Of a stretch of DNA of 64,000 bases, positions 24,901 to 35,200 are shown piece after piece (position 1 is the stretch's first letter; every line of letters starts with the position of its first letter). The notes under the pieces were generated by a model. It searched no databases and was not told where the DNA came from. It saw only the letters and a list, made by a program, of their open reading frames with translations. The translations under genes were made by a program, and so were the position numbers. This DNA is from Pomacea canaliculata. Lineage: Eukaryota > Mollusca > Gastropoda > Architaenioglossa > Ampullariidae. The DNA lies in the NCBI RefSeq assembly GCF_003073045.1, contig NC_037590.1, forward strand, positions 34,418,327-34,482,326. The letters run 5' to 3'.

Positions 24901-26326
24901 TCATACCACCTGAAATATTATCTCGGGTCTGGAAAACCCAGATTGGGAACTCTTCATCTATGGGAAGAGAGCAGAATTTGGTTTATGTATTTTGTTTGGA
25001 GCCTCTTTATTCTAATGTTTATTTTACCTGTTACAAGACGCAACGAAAATCAACAAAGAGCAATTTTTCCTTAAAAATTATGAAGTCACTTACATTGATC
25101 TTGACACAGAAAGAGAAGAAGAAAGAAATGGAGAGTGATAGAATGGGAGGGAAAGTGAAAGGGAGGAAGTGTAAGAGAAAGATACAAACATATAATTATT
25201 ACAAAACAAAAATGAGCTCTCAACCACATCCAGTTAGGGAAGAGACATCAAAAAGATTTGAACAGCAACTGCTAGAGAACACTTCACTAATTCGAAACAT
25301 TAATGCCACCAACAACAATTGCTTTACTCAACTGAAGTGGTAGATCTAAAGTAATAGCTGGAAGAGTTCACAGGAGAAAATAACCTAGGTATTGACATGT
25401 ATCCCTGCTATTTACACACTTGAATCCTCTGTCAAGGTCTTGTGTGCATAGTGGAGATAAGTTCCAGATTAAATCATAATTAACGATTAAGCCCCTAGCA
25501 TTACCTACAATTTTTGAATTTTTTTTGTTTTTGTTTTAACGACAATCACGAACATAACCAACATTTGACTCTTTTGCAAGGGTTAATTTTTGTAATTAAC
25601 ATTATAAATAAGTCGATTACCTTACCTGTTTCCTCCCCATTCGCCCCTCCAACTCCCAGCCTCCTCGATCCCACCCTCTAAAAAAGAGAGAGAAAGAAAA
25701 CATGCTTCTGACTAGAAAATTTAAACTTCAACCATGACAACTGAAGAGTCAGTTACATGTAACATTATTAACACGAACACACGATATTAACTGCATGCTT
25801 ACTTTCTTAAATATTGTGTGGCTTTCAGCATATCAAAGTCATAATTTTAAGCTTATGTAAGCAATAAATCTCTAAAGCATGTTCTAGTTCAGTTACTTAC
25901 GGTATCTAGATATCCTATAAATATTTGCCCAAGAAAGCAAAAACAATTCACTTCCGATTTTCTGACCAAATTATACTGACTGACGATGATGAAATTTATC
26001 ATAGTTTTGAACTACTTATCCTGTAACACCTGCACAGTTACAAACCTCTAATGCATATTATGTAGAAAGTAGGGCAGCGTGAGTAAAGGATAGGCTGGGA
26101 GCAGACTAAATGGGAAACTAGAAAGATCTCGTCCGACATGTGCATATGCATGTTACTTAGATATATATGTGATTGTTTCAGTTTTATTTTTGACACAGAC
26201 AGATTCAAAGTAATCTCTTCTGTTTTTCTATTATCTTTAAAAGCATCTAGCACTGAAGATCGAATTCTCACATGCTGTATATTTCTTAGACAAATCTAAT
26301 ATATATATACTACCTTCTTTCGCCAT
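18901..26326 (-). CDS. C2H2 zinc-finger gene with broken reading frame
   Basis: Three exons on the minus strand: 26326-26314 (ATGGCGAAAGAAG, starting MAKE), 24051-20195, and 18998-18901 (stop TGA). Donor and acceptor phases fit exactly: G+AT gives GAT, and G+CC gives GCC. Running the central exon through its frames gives a Ser/Thr-rich, acidic region with SUMO-type motifs (VKQEPE, LKQEPK, VKREA). It then has a C-terminal run of C2H2 fingers: YSCPKC..H-x4-H, YRCQDC..H-x3-H, FKCSAC..H-x4-H, YYCPLC..H-x3-C, YTCCIC..H-x4-H and an atypical FVCCAC finger. An N-terminal C-x4-C...H-x3-C motif precedes them. Role: probably a nuclear DNA-binding regulator; no orthologue recognised. Lesions: TAG at 23981-23983 and frame changes near 22651, 21583-21614, 21036-21040 and 20509-20511. 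It is either a recent pseudogene or a gene with assembly indels. A downstream ATG at 23858-23860 would bypass only the TAG. Confidence 0.75.
19738..19975 (+). mobile_element. tRNA-derived SINE with A-rich tail
   Basis: Contains a GGGTTCAATACCC block at about 19782-19794, close to the RNA polymerase III B-box consensus, and ends in an A-rich tail (ccaaaaaaaaaataaaag). It lies in the intron between the last two exons of the minus-strand zinc-finger gene, antisense to it. A short ORF across it is a by-product. Confidence 0.55.
24052..26313 (-). other. First intron of the zinc-finger gene
   Basis: Bounded by a GTAGTA donor after 26314 and a T-rich tattttcag acceptor before 24051. It holds a possible alternative exon (25626-25677) and a TA/TG microsatellite at about 24487-24525. 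A 161-codon plus-strand ORF (24858-25343) is Lys/Glu-rich in its second half, matches no family I know, and has no splice or promoter context. Confidence 0.55.
25626..25677 (-). other. Possible alternative exon of the zinc-finger gene
   Basis: On the minus strand, ctctcttttttag precedes 25677 and gtaagg follows 25626, so both splice sites are strong. The 52-nt segment is GC-rich in AT-rich DNA. Spliced between exon 1 and the central exon it keeps frame for 17 codons and then meets TAA at the junction. That makes it a poison exon or part of an alternative 5' UTR. Confidence 0.35.
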
Positions 26327-26929
26327 GTTGCGCCAAATAACGACCTTCACCTTTTCATTCTCGCAAAACCTAACTTGTCCCGCTGTTTACGAAGGATCGA
26401 AAATGGGCCATAATTTTAGCTGTCTCAAAAACACAGTCTCTAACATGTAAAATGTTGGAATTTTTGCAATCTTCAATTGTTAAGCATGCCTTTTATTTGG
26501 GTTTTAGTAGGTCTTAGTGACAAGAAATGATTTTTTATTACTTACATTAAGAGTTATCCCAGAAAATGCCCTGAAAAATTTGTTGAATATTCATAAGGGT
26601 AAAAAAAAAACTTTTTGTGCACTCCATCTTCAAGCTCATATTTCAAAGAATTTGGTGGAAGTTTACTAGGAATTGCTCGTTTAATGAGAAAAAAACCCAC
26701 CAAATTTAAGCTTCGTCATTGCACGTCTTTATAACTTGTAAATTGTATTATACTTAACAGCTGCGGAGTGTTCTCACGAGTTGCTTCCCTCAAGTACGTC
26801 GCGATCAATTGAGAACATTCATCTAGCTCAGAGTCGAGTTGTTGAAGGAAAATAAAATTTATTTACCAACTTACAGGATTATACATATAATGGCATATCT
26901 TCCCCGACTATACAAAAAACAGTACTCGA

Positions 26930-29252
26930 TTATAAGCTGTCAGAAACTTTTTTAAAGGCTATGAAATTGTGGTAGATATCTCGCTAATGCTACAGATGCT
27001 CTTCTATCATGCTTCGACAGTTAAAGGTCTGCTATAGTCTGTACGTGATCCTACATGGTCTGAAGCCAGCCTGTTCTTTTGCTAGCGGTGGTGCTGATGC
27101 AATTCTGTATAACTATCAGCACGACTTTGTTTGGGATTGATGGTTAGGCTTATTGTTTTGTAGCTCTGGCACTGTATGCAGCTTCCTTTTTGTGTGTGTG
27201 TGTGTTTGGAAGGGGTATAATTAGTGTCTACGTCCATTCTTTGCGTTCACAAACTCATTGGCACAGAGCAGTAAGCGTTGTTGCTTGAACCTATCACCCG
27301 GTACGTTATTAACGCCAAGTGACTCCTGATTGTTCGCCTTTCTTTTTGCTCCCATATAACTGGTAGGTGTGCAGGTTTACTGGTTCTAGTCTGGTTTTTT
27401 GAAGGATGTTTGCATCTGTCTTTAACTGGAAGTTTACATGTCTTTGCAATATTCAGTCCATCAGTTGAGTACAGCAGTGCATTTTGTAAGGTCATTGCTG
27501 TTTCTGATGACTTGAGGTGTTGGCTTGATCTGTCAGTGAGAGCACTTAAAGGTATAGTAAAGGCTGTGACGGTGGTGATAAGACTGTGGCGTGCTGTGTG
27601 ACGTTGGCGAGGGAGAGATAGTGTCGGTCATTGTTAGGAGTTGAACTCATGTGATTGGTGGTGTGTCGTTAGTTGGTTTAGTGATATATATATTTTAGTG
27701 GTAACAATCAAGATAGCTAGGAGAAATGTCCAACCATATCATTGCATCAGCTCACCCTGGGATTGAGTTGACATCATCTGAGGATGAGACTTTGTTGAAG
27801 CAAACAATAAAAGAGTCCCGAGTAATTTCTCTTATTAAATACAGCATCCTATAACACACTCAACTTTTTCCACATGAACAGACACGAAAATAGACGAGAT
27901 TCAAACTGATCCTACTCTTTACGAAATTCTAAGCAGTTTTATTTTGCTTTTACAATCCCTTTAACAGGTGATAGGCCTTTTGCTGTCACTCCCTGCCACC
28001 TCTATGGTCCGGTATTGGCCCTCAGTCGAGTTCTCCCAAACTACCTTCATCCCTTTACTGATGGCACAATTCACTTTTTTGTATTTAGAAGCTGCTTCGG
28101 GTTTGCTTTTATTCTTTTCTCTCTTCAAACCGTCCTTGTATCACAGAGATCTAGGATGTTTTGTGACCCAGGGCTTTTTCCTTCTACTTCCTAGCATTTC
28201 CTGGGCTGTTGACAGTAGCACCTCTTTGATGATCCTAGCAGGGTGGTATATCACAGCCGCCAAATTAAGTGCAGGGAATTTACCTCGAACCATGGCCTTA
28301 AAAAGACTTATAATGTTTGGGTCTTGCAGATTCTGCAAATTAAAGCGAATCAGGGGGATATTTGAGCAGCCTTCCTCCTGCACTTGACCTTGAGGCTTGT
28401 TAAGACAACAATATTAGTATGTTAATATATAGCTATATTCCCATGTAGGCTTAATGCGCTTTACAAGAGTGATACCAATTCAACAAGAATTTAACACACT
28501 CACACATTTAAATGCACATATGCAGTCCACACACTCATAGCTATATAGAGAAAAGTGTTGGTAGCTGGGATTTGAAATCGCCATTAGACCAATGTCGGTA
28601 CACAAAGCAGCTATATACGTCGGTTCTCTGACTAGTTGAGCCTGTCTAATGGACTGGACTACCATGGAAACTTTGACCCATGTCCGGCGTGCACACACAG
28701 ATTGCTGGCAGAGGCATCACCACAACACAAATATGTGCACAACAATTCACAAGACATCAGAAGGTTTCAGTCCACGCTGGTGATACACACTGATCCAGAA
28801 TCCAAAATGTAGCGAAGTGGTTCAAGATGAGAAATTGTCAAATTTGTTATGATTGAAGTGGAGAAAATTTAGCTGTAGAGATAGCTAGTCGACAAAATCA
28901 TGCAACGAATGGCACAAGAAACCGTTTCAACAGGTATGGTTTGATCTGGCGCTTTATGAATTGTCAAGCACTGGTGGAAAGCTTCCTCATAAAAGAAGAT
29001 TATGGTCACTGCTTATGTCAGAACCTGTCAATGTCCTCATTGTGACTTATTGATGCTGGATTTAAAGCATCTGGGCAACAGGATGAAGTCGATCTGGTTA
29101 TGGACCACTCCGTCTTTCGAGTGCCAAGTTGCCGTCCTTGATTTCTTGTCGGAATGTAGGGTGTTGGCTAAGGGAGTCGATGGTGATGTGCAAACTCTTG
29201 GCATCTTATAAGTCCTAGTCGTTGGTATTGCAAGGCCAAATTTACCCACCAT
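26930..29252 (-). mobile_element. Decayed APE-type LINE body (endonuclease to RT)
   Basis: Three blocks lie on the minus strand in the order expected for one element. Block 1, 29252-29037, is the endonuclease C-terminus, with ANTLHSDKKSRTATWHS followed by DGVVHNQIDFILL. Block 2, about 28390-27960, is the linker, with LIRFNLQNLQDPN, FKAMVRGKFPALN and KKPWVTKHPRS. Block 3, about 27180-26930, is reverse transcriptase, with KTISL, KEQAGFRPCR and RDIYHNFIAFKK. Stops and frame changes between and within blocks show it is dead. It fills the space between the zinc-finger and IRF promoters and is probably the same family as the 3' fragments at 18.1k, 31.3k and 49.5k. Confidence 0.8.
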
Positions 29253-29925
29253 TCATATTGGCAGGCGTCTGGGTCGTTTAATTTATACAATTATACTCAA
29301 TATTCTTTTAGAGTCGTGGCTTATCGCTGTGTCTTCACAGGTCAAGTCATGCTCCAGAAGTACGTGAAGTACAGAATTCACATAGTATTTGCATATATGA
29401 CAATGAGAATTCTTTATTAACGAGAGGTAAAATAAGCAAGAAAATGCTTTATCCATTTAGCCCTCGCCCTTTACAGGGAAAAAAATTAACTAAGTAAATG
29501 AAGTAATTAAGTACTATGAGAATAATTTGTAGTAAACATAAAGGAAGGTGGATATGTACAAAAGTGGTTAAGAAAAAATAAATTTTAAAAAAATGAGTGT
29601 CTTATTCAGTCTATTGTAAAGGAATTGGCATTTAGTTCAGATTGGTGAAATGTTTATTTTTTAAAAAAACCTGAGTCTATTAGTTACATTTTGTTGGTTT
29701 CTCTCATAATGAAACATATTTACATAACGTAGCATCAAAGGCAGGTTGTTTTCTTCGGCTCATTTTAACTATTGTCTTTCAAAGATTCTTCACATTACTT
29801 TTTATTTTTGGTTCACAACACTCAAGAACTGTGATATATGTTGTGTGTGCAGTACCATTCATGAATACGGTTCGTAAAAAAGATGCTTCGTCAACAGCAA
29901 CGAAACACTTATCCTGTTCAACGTC
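29253..29925. other. Intergenic, upstream of the IRF gene
   Basis: AT-rich, with no coding exon or recognisable repeat. A CCTTTGAT-type site (inverted) is at about 29731. The minus-strand side leads into the decayed LINE, and the plus-strand side into the IRF promoter. Confidence 0.4.
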
Positions 29926-29934
29926 TTTCGTTTC
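29926..29934 (-). promoter_or_regulatory. IRF-binding motif 1 upstream of IRF gene
   Basis: The minus strand reads GAAACGAAA, containing AANNGAAA, the core bound by IRF DNA-binding domains. It lies 59 bases before a second match and about 90 bases before the proposed 5' exon donor. Confidence 0.45.
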
Positions 29935-29949
29935 AACGTAGACCAAAAC

Positions 29950-30022
29950 AGTTATCTCCCCTTAAAGCGGCGCACTAAGATGCACTTCCGGCGAAACTGA
30001 AAGGAGGTCAGAAGCACCGCAG
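29950..30022 (+). other. Candidate noncoding first exon of the IRF gene
   Basis: A short stretch richer in G and C than its surroundings ends in GCACCGCAG before gttggt (30023), an acceptable donor. The IRF start codon lies in an exon with its own acceptor at 32241-32242, so at least one upstream noncoding exon is needed, and this is the best candidate. The transcription start was not determined; the left boundary is a guess. Confidence 0.35.
29993..30002 (+). promoter_or_regulatory. ISRE-like motif 2 at IRF gene 5' end
   Basis: GAAACTGAAA matches the GAAANNGAAA interferon-stimulated response element core exactly. It sits directly in front of, or inside, the proposed noncoding first exon of the IRF gene. 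Together with motif 1 it suggests that IRF proteins, possibly this gene's own product, act on this promoter. Confidence 0.5.
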
Positions 30023-32242
30023 GTTGGTTATAATTCATTGTAAATTTAGAATAAATAGTGAACAGATGAAGAATACAGATGAACATTTTATTGTAATAAG
30101 CTATACTGAAGCTTATTGACTATGTTTTGTTTAGTTATTCAAACGCTAAACATCTAGTTTCACTTTCGCTTTTACGAACTGGTGACTGTGTCTTCGACGT
30201 GTATGTTGGGATAGATTAAGAGAAATATATGTCTATTATCGTTTTAAGCTGCATGAATCCACCTGCATCTTATGCATTAATGAAAGTATTAGTACTGAAC
30301 ACAGAGTTCGGAAGCGTACATTTTTTTGTTTACATGAAATATCTTTATGCAGACAAAGACAATCATTGTTTAGGAGTTTTCTCAACTCCAGCAAAAATGT
30401 TAAATGGAAAGGCAATCAAAGCCTCGATTTGGGTCATCTGCGCGTGGGGAAATTAAGCGGCAATAATATGCATATTTGTTATCAACTTTCTACATATATC
30501 CATTAAGGGATATTTCACGTAAAATGGCCCGTATAATTATGCGACCGCATTAATTCCAATAACTTGTATTGCATATACACTTCAGTTTTGCATTATGCCT
30601 TGTTTTAAGAAAACGAAAGTACTGTCAAACACGTCATTATCACTTCTTTGCCAGAGCAGCACACTAGACTTTATCATTTTATAATATTTAATTTACATGT
30701 GGTCTGTATCGTTTTTGTTAAAAAGCAATTGCAAATTAGAAGAGGATTTGTGCATGCCTACTTGTGTATTTTGTCAGTAGTCAAACAGAGAAGATCTCTG
30801 AGTGACTGATCCCAGTGAGCAAAGGATGGGGGTGGGTAGATGTGCAAGAGCGAAATCAGTTAAACATATATTATTTTGTTGGGTTTTTATGTTTTGTTTT
30901 TCTATTTATTTGTGCATGAAATTTTTAAGTAATTAAGAATGATTTTTTAATTATCTGTAGTAAACATAACTTCTAGTCTGAATAACTACTTCTCTAAACT
31001 CTGGAAAACTAAAGCATTAAACAAGTTTTCCTGCTGGCATATTAAGTGTTGCACAACCTAATGGCTTGTATTTTTAAAATGCATACATGGCATGGCAAGA
31101 TGCTATATATGGGTATATGATTGTGTAAAACTCGATTAATGGTTAGATTTGGGTTTTCTGTTTGCAGTCCATAAACTTTGTTGTATGCTATATTATAACT
31201 TTCTCACTTTCCATATCAAACATATTTTATTATTTGATTTGCATTTATGTTTAGTTTAGTTTATTCCTTGTTGCTCCCTTGAGGAGCATATGGCCACAAC
31301 AACACCTCGCCAGCAGACCTGGTTTTGGGCAGCCCCCTTTAGTTGTGCTGACGTGGTTCCGATGTCCTTTGCCTAATTTTCTACCGTTCTTTTCCAATTC
31401 TGCTTTGGTCTCCCAACTCTCCTCTTCCCTTGAGGGTTCCAGTCAAGTGCCTACTTGGCAATGGTGTCAGCTGGTTTGCGTAGGTTGTGTCCTATCCAGC
31501 CCCATTTGCGCTTTTTGGTGTCTTGGCTAGTGGGATTCTGGTTGGTTGTTTTCCACAGGCAGCTGTTGGAGATCTTTTCAGGCCCACAATATGGTGGAGG
31601 CTTCAGTTGGTAAAGGTCTGGAGCTTGTTGATTTGTCACTCTCCAGGTTTCAGAAGCATACAGTAGGATTGCATTCACATTGGTGTTGAAGATGCAGGTC
31701 TTATTGCTGAAGGATAATGCTCTGGAGTTCCAGATGGGGTGTAGGCTGTTAAAAGCATGCCTGGCCTTGTTGACGCAGCTTTTGATGTCATCGCCTGCTC
31801 CACAGTCCTTGTTGACAATGCTCCCCAGATACGTGAAGCGGTCTGTTTCCAGGATGTTCTCTCCTTGAAGTTGGATTGGAGTTCCTGCTTGTTGTTGATT
31901 TTCATCACTTCGGTCTTCTTTCTGTTGACCTTCAAGCTGGTCTTCTCTTCTTCCTCTGCTCGCTTACTCAGTTTAGTTTGTGCATGTTTTTGCCGATGAG
32001 ATAGGAGACTATTTTCATCTGTAAAGTCCAGGTCCTCTTGTTCTTTTTAAAAAAAAAAAAAAATTTAGCATAAACCTGACGTCATTACATGGCCATGTCA
32101 AAAGTAGTTCTTTTTATATGGATATATAAATAAATATATATACACACACACGCGCATGTATATAGTAGTCTTTGTTTATTGTGATTCTAATGATTACTGT
32201 TATTTTTGCTTCTAATCTGGTTTTAAATTTTATATTCTGCAG
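30023..32242 (+). other. IRF 5' intron (proposed)
   Basis: No coding exon seen. It holds LINE copy B (31252-32050) and small AT and CA repeats at about 32120-32160. The acceptor is tattctgcag before 32243. Confidence 0.4.
31252..32050 (-). mobile_element. LINE 3' fragment, copy B (RT C-terminus)
   Basis: On the minus strand, from 32050 down, the translated pieces are FTDENSLLSHRQ, LKVNRKKTEVMKINNKQ, a degraded FTYLGS-type region, NAILLYASETWRVTNQQ, KISNSCLWKTTNQNP and KKRKWGWIGHNLRKP. They are followed by the same 3' tail as copies A and C. This is the end of a non-LTR retrotransposon reverse transcriptase and its downstream region. Frame changes show it is inactive. No target duplication was found. 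Confidence 0.85.
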
Positions 32243-32259
32243 TCTTTTTCTTTACTGGC

Positions 32260-32280
32260 ATGGCGGGGAATGGCCACTGA
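32260..32280 (+). promoter_or_regulatory. Six-codon uORF overlapping the IRF start
   Basis: ATGGCGGGGAATGGCCACTGA encodes MAGNGH and its TGA falls after the main ATG (32270), in another frame. Both ATGs have a purine at -3 and G at +4. Ribosomes would have to scan past the first ATG to make the IRF protein, which would lower its translation. Confidence 0.5.
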
Positions 32281-35200
32281 GCATGCAGACCTCTTGGCGT
32301 CCTTGGCTGTAGGGCAGCCAGCGACACAGGATGTGAAAGCTATAACCGGGAAAGAAAGAATTGTTCTTCTTAGAGGAAGAATTAACGAAGAAACTGCACA
32401 GATTGCAGTACAGGAACAATCACTCCCAGAATCATTAGGTAATATTCCTTCAGTAGTTCCTAAAGTGGCTGCAAATCCTTTCAACCTGCGCAAAAAGAGG
32501 AAGGTAACATGGCCTTTTCAGTTCTTTTTGTAATCTTAAGCAGAGGGGTGATATCAGAAATGTGTTAGGTCAGTTTTTATGTTATTAACTAACCTGGCAA
32601 AACAAAAAACTTATGATTTTGAATTTTTGTAAGATTTGAAAGGGATCACACAGCTATTTATACAGTATATTATAGACACAGTACTAAGAGAGAACAGAAT
32701 CTATTAAACATTGTGTATATAACATGGCAGCTCTGTACCATATATTTTAATCCAGGCCCTTAATGTTGACATTCAATAGCTAATAGACCATATCTTAACC
32801 TGCAAGGACCTTTTCTTTTGCACAGCTCAGGTGTGCCATTAACACTGACATACAGTGTTAACAAATGTCAGTTATAAAACAGTTTTATTGTGCATTCCAT
32901 ATTGTGACCTTTCTATCTTCATTGACATATTTGACTTCATTGCAAAACTGGTCTTACTTTAATGAAAATACTTTAAATCACAGATATTACGTGAAGAAGA
33001 TTTGCCACCTAACGATCCTAAGATTATGCCAACAAAGGAGAAATTAGGCAAACTGGAAATGAGACGGCCAGTGCGCCCTATTGACCGTCAGAAAATGCGG
33101 CCTTGGCTGAAAAATTTGCTAGACACTGGATCTGTCTTTGGTCTTAATTGGATGAAGCGTGAGGAAGGAATTTTTCAGATTTCTTGGCGCCATGCCTCTA
33201 GGCTTGGGTGGAATCTTGAAACTGATGGAGACGTCTTTGAAAGATGGGCAAGACATACTGGTTATTGTGCAATTTGACTCCTTATTTTTTTAAGTTTGGG
33301 CAAATCTAGTTATCTGTGAAATGTTTGAATGTAGCATTCATCTGATATGTTTTTCAGTCTTCTTTAAAAGCTTTCTATAGTCAAATATTTATATCTTTTT
33401 GTGTCGTCACCTTTGGTGACTGTTACTGCCTATGCATTAGTGAGAATGATCGTGCATTTAATAATAGTAGTAAATAATATTTATTTACTGATAAAAAATC
33501 ATAAGGAATTTTGCAGGGATCTTTAAAGATGGAGATGACCCAGAACCAAAGCGATGGAAGGCTAATTTTCGCTGTGCTTTGCACAGTCTGCCTGATGTAA
33601 AGGAACTCACCTCCCCAACCGACAGAAAAGGCCGCAATGCAAGCAGAACCTATCGCTTCCTGAATCCTTCAGAGGTTCAGCCACCTGTTAAAAGAAAGCA
33701 TCGCTACACCATTCAGATTCGTGAGTGATATATCTTTATCTTTTAGGCCACAGAACTATAATTAGTCATTTCTGAACAAAAATTTGTAATTCCCTTTGAA
33801 AAAATAATTTAAAAAATTTAAGCATTTAAAAATGGTTTGGGAGGAGAAAAAAGATTCATTTTAAACATGAATCCTTCCCCGCAAAGTATATATGCTCTCA
33901 CAATAAAGTTGTCAATAGGAAAGAAAATGACTGCCAAGGACTACAGTTAATATTTTTCAGAAGACAATGTTTTGAGTAAAGTTGCCATATAACTCACTCG
34001 CTTGCTCCTTACCCCTTTCCTTTCTCTCTGTTTTGCTCTTGTATATGCTTCTGTCTCTGTGCATGACTTTATCCAAATTTGGTGTAGTTGATATATTTTG
34101 CAATTCTTTTGTTCATTTGGAGTCACCAATAAGATCTAAGACAAAATAAAAAATGATCCTGGACAAAATGCACTAACCAAACATAATCCATGAGCAAAGT
34201 CAATTTGAATATTCCTGCCAAATTCAGAATCAGACAAGTGGTGTGGATTAGAAGAGACTTCAACTGCTACTCACCTGCCCCCACCATACACACATACAGA
34301 GTCAGGAACAGAGAAAATCATGATAACCATTATCTAAGGCAACATGTTTCAACTAAACATAGTCCCTTACTGAACCAGAGATGATAGGAGTATTCCTGCC
34401 AATTTTGGTAAGAATCCTAAAAAAAAAAAACAGTGCAGATTTAGGTTTCAACTATAACCTGCTTACTGCACACAAAAACAAACATTGCCACAGTCCGCAT
34501 TATTTAAGAGGTGATCAATGACTAAAATATATGCTTTGTCACTGACATTTGATGAAGAACTTGGTAAAATCTTTAGTGTAGCTGGCATTGATAAATTATC
34601 TTACAATTTCAGCCTACTCGTATGAGCGCAGTAGTGATGATAACACTTCTCAAAATGCAGAGTCAGATAATGTAAGTATCAGTTAATTGTACATATTCTG
34701 TTACTTATTTTTTTATTGTAATTTGACATTTAATTAAATAGCAGCTTTGTTTGGAATATCAGGTAATAAGCATGCGTTAAAGCTATAGTAATGAATTCTG
34801 AAAGATGCTACAAAACAATGAAAGTTAAGGAGATAAAGCTGTTGCTATTAAATGGTTTGTATATATGATAGTTTAGAGAGCAAGGCAATAAAAAAATACT
34901 TCTTGCAGTCCCTCTGATGGTCCCTGAATCTGATAACAGTAATTTAAATCAAATGCATCTTGCATTCATGGAAAGTGAGATACAGCTGCAGCTTTGTAAA
35001 TACTACTTTCTCTTTAAACCTTGTGACTTTCTTAAAGAATGCTAGTGTTAAGTTCCATTTTCAGCTCTTAGTAGTTTTTAGATATTCATGTGGTTTTCTA
35101 ACCAACAATGGTAATTGTTTAATATCATTTAAACTGTTGGGTTCATGTGGAGAATAATATAGAAGACTGGATATTTAGAGGACAGCACAGATTAAGTTGG

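Noticed and set aside
24858..25343. 161-codon plus-strand ORF in the zinc-finger intron
   Set aside because: Lys/Glu-rich, unrecognised and antisense to a gene; AT-rich DNA on this scale gives such frames by chance. It would deserve a second look only if RNA-seq supports it.
27726..27857. Short ORF starting MSNHIIASAHPG
   Set aside because: Only about 43 codons, inside the area occupied by the decayed LINE, with no supporting signal.
27968..28387. 139-codon plus-strand ORF
   Set aside because: It is the reverse complement of the LINE linker coding block, which is clearly the meaningful strand.
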